Part shown: positions 6,868 through 13,250 of the stretch, one piece after another | Numbering within the stretch: the first letter of the stretch is position 1 | How the letters are laid out: each line of letters starts with the position of its first letter | Source of the DNA: DASUGM01 sp036274055 | GTDB lineage: Bacteria > Acidobacteriota > Vicinamibacteria > Vicinamibacterales > SCN-69-37 | Direction: 5' to 3' | Assembly: GCA_036274055.1 (NCBI GenBank) | Contig: DASUGM010000208.1 | Span: 1 to 13,250, forward strand | Length of the DNA: 13,250 bases | Program-made: the position numbers and the translations under genes | The notes under the pieces: model-generated | What the model was told of the DNA's origin: nothing | Database searches by the model: none | The model's input: only the letters and a program-made list of their open reading frames with translations

Positions 6868-8211
6868 CTATTTCCCCGCCACGACGGCCTGCCACGCTTT
6901 CGCGAGCCGCTCGGTCGCGAACCACGCGTTCGGCGCGCTCGGCGTGCCGGGAGTGGCGGCCGGCTGAAAGGTCTGCGCCTGGAGATCGCCGATGAAGCCC
7001 GCGCCTGGCGTCGCGCCGGCGAGCGCGTCTTCGAACAGCAGCGCGCCGAGCTCCTTCGACTTCCCCACCACATGCGCGGCGCCGGGCTCGATGACCAGCG
7101 CCCACCGCGCGCCGCCGCGGCGGTTGACCGCGAACAGTCCGGTGATCGTCTCGACGCGCGACGGCAAATCCTTGTCGCCGACGAACAGCAGTCCGGGCAC
7201 CTCGCGTGCAGCCTTCGGCAGCAGGGCGCTGTAGTAAATCCCGCCCTTGTTGACGATGAACGCGCCGACCCGCTCCGGCTTCCACGCGACGAACTCGTAG
7301 TTGAACTGGCCGCCCGCCGACATACCCCACAACAACAGCGGCACGGTCGCGATCTCCCCGTGCCGGCTCGCGGCCGCGAACTTCGCGACGGCATCGAGCA
7401 GCGCCTGCCCGCTGCCGCGCGATACCTCGACGTAGTCTTCGATGAAGCTCTGGTCGTGCGGCTTGTCGGTGAACCGGCAGGCGACGAGGGCGACGTGATT
7501 TCGGACCGCGAAGTCCTGCCAGAACATTTCCGCCGCCATCGATCGGCCGTCGCCGTTCGATCCTGGCACCAGCACGACGACGCCCTTCACCGGGCCGGAG
7601 TTCTGCGGGAGCCAGAACCGGAACTCCGCCTTGTCGAAGTTGGCGCCGGAGGGAACCGTCTCGTCGAGCGTCAGCCCTGCCGGCGGCTCCTGCGCGGCGG
7701 CGTGCGTGACAACCGTCGCCATCACGGCCAGCGCGATGAACGCCGCGACAAAACCGATCATGGCCCGGTACTCTCTGTTCGCCATCACCTGACTCCAATC
7801 AAAACGGCGCTCCACCGGCGTCGCCCGTCCCTCGCGATACGCCGAGTACTCCCCGGCGAACTTCTCGTCGAGCGTCGCTTCCTCGGTGCGGGTCGCCGCC
7901 AACAGCGTCATGCCAAGATACGCGGCGACGAGCGCCGAGACCACGAGCGAATGCGACGCCACCGCGAATCCGGCGCCGAGAATCACCGATCCCAGGTACA
8001 GCGGGTGACGGACGAAGCGATACGGCCCGCTGCGCGTGATTTCGCGGCTCTTGTGGATGTGCCCCGCGGCCCAGATCCGCAGCGCCTCGCCAGGCAGCGC
8101 GACGATCAGCCCGGCGGCCAGCGACTGCCACGTCGGCCGGGCGAGCGCGAACGCCGCAATCGCCGCCAGAAACCCGAGCGGCACCCGCCAGCGCGCCAAT
8201 CGATGCAGCAT
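6868..8211 (-). CDS. Isoprenylcysteine-methyltransferase-like protein fused to an alpha/beta hydrolase
   Basis: This open frame encodes 447 residues. Residues 1-165 match the ICMT/PEMT-like membrane methyltransferases: helices near 9-24, 29-46 and 75-107, the signature SGPYRFVRHPLYLGSVIL (61-78), and RTEEATLDEKFAGEYSAYR (108-126). A last helix (about 150-168) runs straight into AAAQEPPAG and an alpha/beta hydrolase (about 180-447) with an oxyanion-type VPGSNGDG (215-222), nucleophile elbow GMSAG (296-300, Ser298), a GDKD acid loop (345-348) and His380. I start it at the ATG sharing one base with the upstream stop (TGATG); the open frame further upstream only shadows the GT9 gene. Substrates are unknown. 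Such methyltransferases act on prenyl-cysteine, phospholipids or other lipids. An internal start at 7785 may give a separate secreted hydrolase. A lost stop codon by sequencing error cannot be excluded, but both domains are intact and in one frame. Confidence 0.8.
   Translation of the reverse strand: MLHRLARWRVPLGFLAAIAAFALARPTWQSLAAGLIVALPGEALRIWAAGHIHKSREITRSGPYRFVRHPLYLGSVILGAGFAVASHSLVVSALVAAYLGMTLLAATRTEEATLDEKFAGEYSAYREGRATPVERRFDWSQVMANREYRAMIGFVAAFIALAVMATVVTHAAAQEPPAGLTLDETVPSGANFDKAEFRFWLPQNSGPVKGVVVLVPGSNGDGRSMAAEMFWQDFAVRNHVALVACRFTDKPHDQSFIEDYVEVSRGSGQALLDAVAKFAAASRHGEIATVPLLLWGMSAGGQFNYEFVAWKPERVGAFIVNKGGIYYSALLPKAAREVPGLLFVGDKDLPSRVETITGLFAVNRRGGARWALVIEPGAAHVVGKSKELGALLFEDALAGATPGAGFIGDLQAQTFQPAATPGTPSAPNAWFATERLAKAWQAVVAGK
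7783..7796 (-). promoter_or_regulatory. Internal start site with Shine-Dalgarno inside the fusion gene
   Basis: Met143 of the fusion gene is an ATG at 7785-7783 on the minus strand, preceded by GGAG at 7796-7793 with a seven-base spacer. This is a better initiation signal than the one at the gene's own start. Translation from here would give a 305-residue protein beginning MANREYRA, followed by about 17 hydrophobic residues and a THAAAQ|EPP junction, which looks like a Sec signal peptide. The hydrolase alone would then reach the periplasm. Whether it is used is inference. Confidence 0.45.
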
Positions 8212-9212
8212 CAGCTTCGACTCGCTTCCAGGCGCGTCTCGATTGCCGCGATGACTTCGTCGACGCCAATCGTGGCCAGGCACCAGCGCGACTCGTCGTG
8301 CCGGCAGCGGCGCTCGTAGTGACAATCGCACTGCTCGTAGCGGGCGATCGATCGATCCTCCGCCCGCCACGGACCGTTGCGCGCCGGATTCGTCGGCCCG
8401 AACAGCGCCACCACCGGCGTGCCGACGGCCGCCGCGATGTGGGTCGGCCCGGTATCGCCCGACACCATCAGCGCGGCGCGGCGAGAGAGCGCGACGAGAT
8501 CGGCCAGTGACGTCTGCGGCGCCGCAACCGCAGCGCCGCCGGACGAGGCCACGACGGCGTCGGCAATCTCCTGCTCGCCCGGGCCCCACAACACGACCGA
8601 CTTGAGACCGCGCGCATCGTGCAGCCACGCGGCAACGCGCCCGAACCGATCCGGCGGCCACCGCTTGTTGGGCCAGGCCGCGCCGCAGTTGAGCAGCGCG
8701 AAGTGCGAGAGCCCTGCCGCCGTCAGCGACGACGCCGCTGTCGAATCGACGTCGCGAAGCGGGAACGCCAGCACGTCCGTCGCGGCGCCGAGCACCGCCG
8801 CGAGACGGAGGTTCTTTTCGATCACGTGGCGGCCCTCGCCGACCTCGACCTGCTCGGTGTAGAACGGCGACGCCATTCTCTCGCGCAACGCCGCCGCGTC
8901 GAAGCCCACCACGCGGGCGGCGCCAGACAACCGCGCCAGCGCCGCCGACTTCAGCAGCCCCTGAAAATCGAGCGCGACGTCGTAGCTGCGCGCGCGCAGG
9001 ATCGATCGCGCGGCCAGCCACGCCCGCGCGGTGCGATTTTCGAGCACGACGATGTCGGAGAGGATGGGCACGAGCCCGAGGAATTCACGGTGCGGCCGTT
9101 CGACCAGCCAGTCGATCCTCGCATCGGGGTGTGCGACGCGCAGCCCGGCCACCGCCGGGAGCGTGTGCACGAGATCGCCAAGCGAGCCGAGCCGGACGAC
9201 GAGGATGTTCAT
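8211..9212 (-). CDS. waaC: GT9 glycosyltransferase, heptosyltransferase I (WaaC)-like
   Basis: This 333-residue protein is a GT9 (ADP-heptose:LPS heptosyltransferase) enzyme. It has a first-strand motif MNILVVRLGSLGDLVHTLPA (1-20, with the likely catalytic Asp13), an acceptor-side DFQGLLKSA (82-90), and the donor-binding C-terminal domain with NCGAAWPNKRWP (175-186) and SGDTGPTHIAAAVGTPVVAL (251-270) followed by FGPTNP. I took the ATG at 9212, where homology begins; the open frame 73 codons upstream is antisense-like Arg-rich shadow of the adenylyltransferase gene. The start follows the previous stop by two bases and the stop shares one base with the next start. The order after waaF and the ADP-heptose genes, and the DxxHTLPA motif, favour heptosyltransferase I, but another GT9 specificity is possible. 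Near the C-terminus Cys295, 297, 303 and 311 form a cluster that could bind metal. Confidence 0.8.
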   Translation of the reverse strand: MNILVVRLGSLGDLVHTLPAVAGLRVAHPDARIDWLVERPHREFLGLVPILSDIVVLENRTARAWLAARSILRARSYDVALDFQGLLKSAALARLSGAARVVGFDAAALRERMASPFYTEQVEVGEGRHVIEKNLRLAAVLGAATDVLAFPLRDVDSTAASSLTAAGLSHFALLNCGAAWPNKRWPPDRFGRVAAWLHDARGLKSVVLWGPGEQEIADAVVASSGGAAVAAPQTSLADLVALSRRAALMVSGDTGPTHIAAAVGTPVVALFGPTNPARNGPWRAEDRSIARYEQCDCHYERRCRHDESRWCLATIGVDEVIAAIETRLEASRS

Positions 9213-9214
9213 GA

Positions 9215-9679
9215 TCAGCCGCGTCGGATCCGCGCAATCAGATCGCGCGTCGAGTGGTCTTTCGGATCGCCGACGATGGCGATGCGACCGCCGAATTCGG
9301 CGACCACGGCGCGCTCGGGCACGGTGTCGGCGGTGTAATCGGTGCCCTTGCAGTGCACGTCGGGCTTGAGCAGACGCAGCAGACGTTCGACGTCGGCATC
9401 GCCGAAGACGACGACGTAGTCGACGCCGCACAGCGCCGCCACCAGCTCGGCCCGCGCCGCCTCATCCATCGCCGGGCGGTCCGCGCCTTTCAGCGCGCGC
9501 ACCGACGCGTCGCTGTTGACGGCGACGACGAGCCGGTCGGCCTCGCGGCTCGCGGCCTGCAGGTAGCGAACGTGGCCGACGTGCAGCAGGTCGAATGCGC
9601 CGTTGGCGAACGCGATCGTCCGGCCGGCGCGTCGATCCTCGCCGAGCCGCGCGACGAGATCCGATTCGGTCAACGTCAT
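9215..9679 (-). CDS. rfaE2: D-glycero-beta-D-manno-heptose 1-phosphate adenylyltransferase
   Basis: This 154-residue nucleotidyltransferase corresponds to the C-terminal domain of the E. coli bifunctional HldE and makes ADP-D-glycero-beta-D-manno-heptose from ATP and heptose 1-phosphate. ANGAFDLLHVGHVRYLQAA (25-43) holds the HxGH nucleotide-binding motif. VVAVNSDASVRALKG (51-65), VHCKGTDYT (108-116) and the end with DHSTRDLIARIR (141-152; usually STS-x-I-I-x-R-I) complete the family pattern. The real start is the ATG at 9679, which overlaps the kinase stop in ATGA; upstream residues in the same frame only shadow the kinase gene. The size equals that of stand-alone RfaE domain II proteins, so the split from the kinase is natural. 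ADP-heptose from this enzyme would need the HldD epimerase, not seen here, to reach the L,D form. Confidence 0.92.
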   Translation of the reverse strand: MTLTESDLVARLGEDRRAGRTIAFANGAFDLLHVGHVRYLQAASREADRLVVAVNSDASVRALKGADRPAMDEAARAELVAALCGVDYVVVFGDADVERLLRLLKPDVHCKGTDYTADTVPERAVVAEFGGRIAIVGDPKDHSTRDLIARIRRG

Positions 9680-10668
9680 CGCAGGGCGGCGGCCAGCTCT
9701 GCACGGGTGACGGTCGCCGTGCCGCGCTTCATGACGACGATGCCGCCGGCAAAATTGGCGAGCCGCGCCGCGTCGCGGAACGTCGCCCCGGCGGCCAGCG
9801 CCAGCGAAAACGTCGCGATCACGGTGTCGCCCGCGCCGGTGACGTCGGCGACCTCGTCGGAGCCGACGATCGGAATGTGATCGGTCGGCCGGTTGGGCTC
9901 GAACAACGCCATGCCGCGGCTGCCGCGGGTGATCAACACCGCCTGGCAGCGCAGGCGTTTCAGCAATTCGCGGCCGGCGTGCTCGAGCATGCTGCGATCG
10001 TCGTTGATTCTGACCCCGAGCAGCGCCTCGACCTCCGACTCGTTTGGCGTGCAGGCGGTGATACCGCTGTAGGCCGCCAGCGCGTAGCGGGAATCGACGA
10101 GCACCATCGGCGGACGGCGCGGCCTGGCGGCCGCGAGCGCCCGCGCCCACAGCGCCGGCGTGATCGACCCCAGCCCGTAGTCGGAGATGATCATCGCGTC
10201 GGCGCGGCCGATCGCGCGCGCCAGCGTCGTTTCGATTTTCCGCAGCACCAGCGGCGACAGCCGGCCGCCGGCCCGATCAATCCGGACCACCTGCTGCTTC
10301 GCGGAATGAATGCCGCCGGCGAGAATCCGGGTCTTGATCGGCGTGATGTAACCGCGCGCACGGACCACCCCGCGCGTCGCCGCCCGAACTGGCAGCGCCT
10401 CGAGGAGCCGGGTCCCGACATCATCGCGGCCGACGGCGCCGATGATCTCCACCCGGCCGCCAAGCGCCGTGGCATTGGCCGCGGCATTGCCGGCGCCGCC
10501 CGCGAGCGTCTCCGACCGATCGTGCTTGAGAATCAGGACTGGCGCTTCGCGCGAGACCCGATCGATCCGTGTGTAGACGAACTCGTCGGCGACGAGATCG
10601 CCGGCGACGACGATCCGGGCGCCGGCGAAGCGCGAGAGCAATTGCCGATAGCGCGCGACGTCGGCCAC
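9676..10668 (-). CDS. rfaE1: D-glycero-beta-D-manno-heptose-7-phosphate kinase (PfkB family)
   Basis: This 330-residue kinase corresponds to the N-terminal domain of HldE and phosphorylates D-glycero-D-manno-heptose 7-phosphate at C1. GDLVADEFVYTRIDRVSREAP (23-43, in part) and GGAGNAAANATALGG (57-71) are the RfaE domain I substrate-binding patterns. ISDYGLGSITPALW (about 155-168) is also typical, and DVTGAGDTVIATFSLAL (275-291) is the PfkB signature with the catalytic base Asp281. The start is GTG at 10668, directly abutting the TAA of the phosphatase gene, and no better ATG exists before the first conserved strand. The stop overlaps the next start by four bases (ATGA). The product goes to the phosphatase encoded just upstream, so the three pathway steps sit together. 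Confidence 0.93.
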   Translation of the reverse strand: MADVARYRQLLSRFAGARIVVAGDLVADEFVYTRIDRVSREAPVLILKHDRSETLAGGAGNAAANATALGGRVEIIGAVGRDDVGTRLLEALPVRAATRGVVRARGYITPIKTRILAGGIHSAKQQVVRIDRAGGRLSPLVLRKIETTLARAIGRADAMIISDYGLGSITPALWARALAAARPRRPPMVLVDSRYALAAYSGITACTPNESEVEALLGVRINDDRSMLEHAGRELLKRLRCQAVLITRGSRGMALFEPNRPTDHIPIVGSDEVADVTGAGDTVIATFSLALAAGATFRDAARLANFAGGIVVMKRGTATVTRAELAAALR

Positions 10669-11256
10669 TTAGGCGTCCTCCCGCGGAAATCCCGACTCGC
10701 GGAGAATCCACGACGTCGCTTCCATCAACTCCTCGGCGACCAGCGCCGCACCCGGTATGGCGCCGCCGGCGCGCCGCAGTTCGGTCTCGCCGTGCCCGGT
10801 CCGGACCATGATCCCGCGAATCCCCGCGCTTGCGGCCAGGCCAACGTCGGCCGGCTTGTCGCCAACCACGAACGACTTCGGCAGGTCGATCGGCAGCTGG
10901 GTCATGGCCTGACGAATCATCCCCGGCCTCGGCTTACGGCAGTCGCAATCGACGCGCAGTGACGGGATGACGGCGTCAGGATGATGCGGACAGTAGAACC
11001 AGCCGTCGATGCGCGCACCGGCGGCCTCGATCGTCGCCGCCATCTCCTCGTGCATGCCGAGCAGAAATTCCTCGTCGTAGTAGCCGAGGCCGATTCCGCC
11101 CTGGTTGGTCGTCACGCACACCAGGAAACCGGCGCGATTCAGCAAACGGATCGCGTCCATCGTCCATGGATACCAGCGGAGGTCCTCGCGGCGGCTGAGG
11201 TAGCCGACGTCGTGGACCATCGTGCCGTCGCGATCGATGAAGACAGCCGGCCGCAT
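10669..11256 (-). CDS. gmhB: D-glycero-D-manno-heptose 1,7-bisphosphate 7-phosphatase
   Basis: This 195-residue HAD phosphatase removes the 7-phosphate from the bisphosphate made by the kinase. FIDRDGTMVHD (6-16) carries the nucleophile Asp8 and acid/base Asp10. TTNQGGIGLGYY (49-60) is the GmhB substrate loop, and VVGDKPADVGLA (130-141) holds the Mg-binding acid Asp133. FYCPHHPD (87-94) and CDCRKPRPGM (104-113) supply Cys89, His91, Cys104 and Cys106, spaced as in the structural zinc site of E. coli GmhB; this separates it from histidinol phosphatase relatives by context. Length is normal. The ATG lies three bases after the waaF stop, and its TAA abuts the kinase GTG. Confidence 0.95.
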   Translation of the reverse strand: MRPAVFIDRDGTMVHDVGYLSRREDLRWYPWTMDAIRLLNRAGFLVCVTTNQGGIGLGYYDEEFLLGMHEEMAATIEAAGARIDGWFYCPHHPDAVIPSLRVDCDCRKPRPGMIRQAMTQLPIDLPKSFVVGDKPADVGLAASAGIRGIMVRTGHGETELRRAGGAIPGAALVAEELMEATSWILRESGFPREDA

Positions 11257-11259
11257 CGT

Positions 11260-12303
11260 CTAGGCGCGAGCGTCGAGACGGGCCACGACGGCGGCAGCGA
11301 CGGCGTCGACGGTGATGCGTTTCATGCAGCGGTGGTCAATGGGACAGTCTCGAAGCATGCACGGCCGGCAAAACACGCTCTCGGTAATTACCGTGTGGTC
11401 GCCGATTGGCCGGGTCACGCGCTCGTCGGTCGGTCCGAACATCGCGACGACCGGACGACCGAGCGCAGCCGCGACGTGCATCGCCCCGGAGTCGTTCGAG
11501 ACCAACACGGCGGTGCGATCGATGACGCCGACCAGCGCGCCCAGACTGGTGTGGCCGACAAGGCTGATCACACGCGGCAGCACGTCAGGTGCCTGCGCGC
11601 GCAGCCAGGATTCTATCGCACGGGCGGCGGCGCCATCGTGCGAGGCGCCGAGCAGGACGCTGCTGACGCCGTGATCACGGACCAGGCGGGCCGCGAGCTG
11701 GGCGACGCGGTCGGTTGGCCACTGTTTCGCCTGGCCGTAAGCCGCGCCCGGCGCAAAGCCGACAATCGGGGCCGAGAGATCGACGCGATGCTGCGCGAGC
11801 AGCGCCTCGGCGCGGGCGGCGCTCGGCGCGCTCGGCGCCAGCCGCGGCACGGTCGCGTCGTCGCAGTCGATGCCGAGTCCACGGACGAGATCGCGGTAGT
11901 AGTCCGACTGATGGCGCGGCCCGCGGGCGCGCGGCGGACGGCTCTTGCGCGTCAGCAGCAACCCGCGCGCCGAGGTCGGATAGCCCCAGCGTTCCGGCAC
12001 GCCGGCGCGCCGCAGTTGCAGCGCCGAGCCGAACGAGTTGGGAAACAGCACGCCGAGTGACGCCCCTTCCCCCCGGATCGCCGCCAGTTGCGACCGCGCG
12101 TCGCCGGGCATCTCGACGACGCGATCGGGACGGACATCGGTGTCCTGCCGGAACAGCGCCGCGATCGAGGCCGGCGCGGCAATCGCGAGATCGGCGCCGG
12201 CAAAATGCCGGCGGATCGCCGCGATCGCCGGCAGCGCGAGCACGGCGTCGCCGAGCCAGTTGGGAGGGCGCACCAGGATGCGCGCCGTGGCGGCGTCGGG
12301 CAT
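11260..12303 (-). CDS. waaF: Lipopolysaccharide heptosyltransferase II (GT9)
   Basis: This 347-residue GT9 enzyme would add the second heptose to the LPS inner core. ILVRPPNWLGDAVLALPAI (9-27) is the WaaF-type opening, with likely catalytic Asp19. FAPGAAYGQAKQWPTDRVAQ (183-202) closely fits the WaaF donor-site motif (PGA-x-x-G-x-A-K-x-W-P). VSNDSGAMHVAAALGRPVVA (268-287) with FGPTD, and CRPCMLRDCPIDHRCM (312-327), the Cys-rich ending common in WaaF, complete the assignment. The true start is the ATG at 12303, five bases after the acyltransferase stop; the long upstream extension of the frame is an Arg-rich shadow of that gene and has no homology. It is better matched to WaaF than the second GT9 gene in this operon. 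Confidence 0.92.
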   Translation of the reverse strand: MPDAATARILVRPPNWLGDAVLALPAIAAIRRHFAGADLAIAAPASIAALFRQDTDVRPDRVVEMPGDARSQLAAIRGEGASLGVLFPNSFGSALQLRRAGVPERWGYPTSARGLLLTRKSRPPRARGPRHQSDYYRDLVRGLGIDCDDATVPRLAPSAPSAARAEALLAQHRVDLSAPIVGFAPGAAYGQAKQWPTDRVAQLAARLVRDHGVSSVLLGASHDGAAARAIESWLRAQAPDVLPRVISLVGHTSLGALVGVIDRTAVLVSNDSGAMHVAAALGRPVVAMFGPTDERVTRPIGDHTVITESVFCRPCMLRDCPIDHRCMKRITVDAVAAAVVARLDARA

Positions 12304-12308
12304 GCGCT

Positions 12309-13250
12309 TCAGTCTACGCTGTCGCGCTCTTCGGACGCGGCGGAGGGAAACATGCCACTGACGTCGTCTTGCGGATCGACCTCGCGCCAGCGGCGGTGCA
12401 TCCACAGCCAGAGGTGCGGACTGCGGCGCACGTACATCTCGAGGACGTCGGTGCAGCGCTGGGTGACTTCGCGCAGCGGATCGACAGAGTCCGGCGGCGG
12501 CATCTCGATCGGCGGCTCGTACACCAGCTTGTAGCGGCCGCCGGCGGTCGGCCAGGCGTAGACCGGAATCACGGTGGCGCCGGTCCGAAGCGCCAGCGCC
12601 GCGACGGCGCTGGTGGTCGCGGCCGGGCGGCCGAAAAAATCGACGCGCACCGCGTCGGCGCCGGAGATGTGCTGATCGATCAGGATGGCCACCGCGTCGT
12701 TGGCGTGAAGGGCGCGCAGGATCTTGCGGACCGCGCCCTGCCGGTAGATCACCTTGTTGCCGGTGGCGCAGCGGGCGCGCTCGATCAGTGCGTGCAGGTA
12801 GGGGTTGTCGAGCGGCCGGGCAACGACCCACAGCGGCGGCATGAACAGCGCGTGCGCGATGGCGTGCAGCTCCCAGAAGCCGAAATGACCGGCGGTGAAG
12901 ATCACGCCCTTGCCGAGCGCGAGTGCCGTGCGGACGCGCTCGAGGCCCTCGACGTCGAGACGCGAACGCAGTTGATCGGGAGACAGCGTCGAGGTGCGCA
13001 GCACGTCGACGAGCGCGCGGCCGAAATGAATGAAGGTCGCGCGCGCGATCGCACGGCACTCGGCTTCGCTGCGCACTGGAAACGCGGCGCGAAGCTGCGC
13101 CACCGCGAGCCGGCGATGCGGCCGATCGACGGTGAAGAAGAACAGCCCGATGGCGGTGCCGAGCCCGCGCGCGAAGGCTTCGGGCATCACCGCGACGAGC
13201 GCGCGGATGGTCAGGACGAGCGCGTATTCCAGCCGATGACGGAAATTCTT
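12309..13250 (-). CDS. LpxL/HtrB-like lipid A acyltransferase (5' end outside the window)
   Basis: This is a lysophospholipid-type acyltransferase of the LpxL/LpxM family, which adds secondary acyl chains to lipid A at the inner membrane. KGVIFTAGHFGFWELHA contains the catalytic HX4E (HFGFWE). LRALHANDAVAILIDQH is the typical second block, and SPHLWLWMHRRWRE the typical ending. A GTG/ATG pair near 13190 could be mistaken for the start, but the frame stays open to the window edge and the extra 20 residues (RHRLEYALVLTIRALVAVMP, in part) are the standard N-terminal amphipathic/membrane helix of LpxL proteins. The gene therefore starts beyond 13250 and is partial here: 313 codons plus stop, close to the usual total of about 300-330. 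It is the first visible gene of the leftward operon. Which acyl position it serves cannot be told. Confidence 0.9.
   Translation of the reverse strand, partial: KNFRHRLEYALVLTIRALVAVMPEAFARGLGTAIGLFFFTVDRPHRRLAVAQLRAAFPVRSEAECRAIARATFIHFGRALVDVLRTSTLSPDQLRSRLDVEGLERVRTALALGKGVIFTAGHFGFWELHAIAHALFMPPLWVVARPLDNPYLHALIERARCATGNKVIYRQGAVRKILRALHANDAVAILIDQHISGADAVRVDFFGRPAATTSAVAALALRTGATVIPVYAWPTAGGRYKLVYEPPIEMPPPDSVDPLREVTQRCTDVLEMYVRRSPHLWLWMHRRWREVDPQDDVSGMFPSAASEERDSVD

Noticed and set aside
6518..7798. Minus-strand 426-codon frame spanning the hydrolase and the GT2 gene
   Set aside because: Translation is Arg/Gly/Ala-rich with no domain and covers two well-supported genes in other frames.
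8212..9021. Upstream 270-codon extension of the methyltransferase/hydrolase frame
   Set aside because: This part is an out-of-frame shadow of the GT9 gene, rich in Arg and Gly. Homology begins exactly at the ATG that overlaps the GT9 stop.
9680..10150. N-terminal extension of the adenylyltransferase frame as a kinase-adenylyltransferase fusion
   Set aside because: The extension is not kinase-like in this frame. The real kinase is in a different frame and stops with an ATGA overlap, so the two proteins are separate.
12304..13059. N-terminal extension of the waaF frame by 252 codons
   Set aside because: It overlaps the acyltransferase gene in another frame and encodes Arg-rich sequence. The GT9 fold starts right after the ATG at 12303.
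1..13250. CRISPR array, tRNA, rRNA, insertion sequence or defence system
   Set aside because: No regularly spaced repeats, clover-leaf genes, transposase, integrase, nuclease or toxin-like proteins were found on either strand. All coding space is taken by envelope and transport families.

Overview
The window looks like chromosomal DNA from a high-GC member of the Acidobacteriota, plausibly a Vicinamibacteria-type lineage. The best clues are a PadR regulator translationally coupled to an 'acidobacterial duplicated orphan permease' (ADOP), very high G+C with strong third-position bias that opens long antisense frames, and a heptose/LPS-core operon showing a diderm envelope. The taxon is inferred from gene families, not from a marker gene. 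I see no rRNA, tRNA, CRISPR array, insertion sequence or phage gene.

Layout from left to right. 1-159: non-coding, with two overlapping inverted repeats at the extreme edge. 160-3257 (minus): ADOP-family MacB/FtsX-like permease and, upstream of it, its PadR repressor, joined by an ATGA overlap. 3258-3333: a short intergenic region with two operator-like palindromes. 3334-4950 (minus): multi-spanning GT39/PMT-like glycosyltransferase. 4985-5944 (plus): WxcM-like fusion of a hexapeptide acyltransferase and a cupin sugar-nucleotide ketoisomerase, the only plus-strand gene. 5902-13250 (minus): one tightly packed gene string running leftward from beyond the right edge. Its order is LpxL-like lipid A acyltransferase (5' end outside the window), heptosyltransferase II (waaF-like), heptose bisphosphate phosphatase (gmhB), heptose-7-phosphate kinase (rfaE domain I), heptose-1-phosphate adenylyltransferase (rfaE domain II), heptosyltransferase I-like GT9, an isoprenylcysteine-methyltransferase-like/alpha-beta-hydrolase fusion, and a GtrB/ArnC-like GT2.

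In the right-hand operon the middle genes supply ADP-heptose (kinase, then phosphatase, then adenylyltransferase) and the two GT9 enzymes would add heptoses to the inner core, while the LpxL-like enzyme finishes lipid A. Genes abut or overlap by a few bases (TGATG, ATGA, TAAGTG), so translation is probably coupled. The sedoheptulose-7-phosphate isomerase (gmhA) and the epimerase (hldD) are not in the window. The left-hand GT2, WxcM and GT39 genes could form a second module: making an unusual amino- or acyl-sugar, loading a sugar on a polyprenyl phosphate, and transferring it across the membrane. That grouping is inference, because no sugar aminotransferase or flippase is visible.

The most unusual object is the 447-residue membrane methyltransferase/hydrolase fusion. 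The last membrane segment of the methyltransferase doubles as a good signal peptide, with its own in-frame ATG and Shine-Dalgarno sequence. The rest is mainly conventional envelope biosynthesis, and I do not see clear evidence of a wholly new defence or mobile system.
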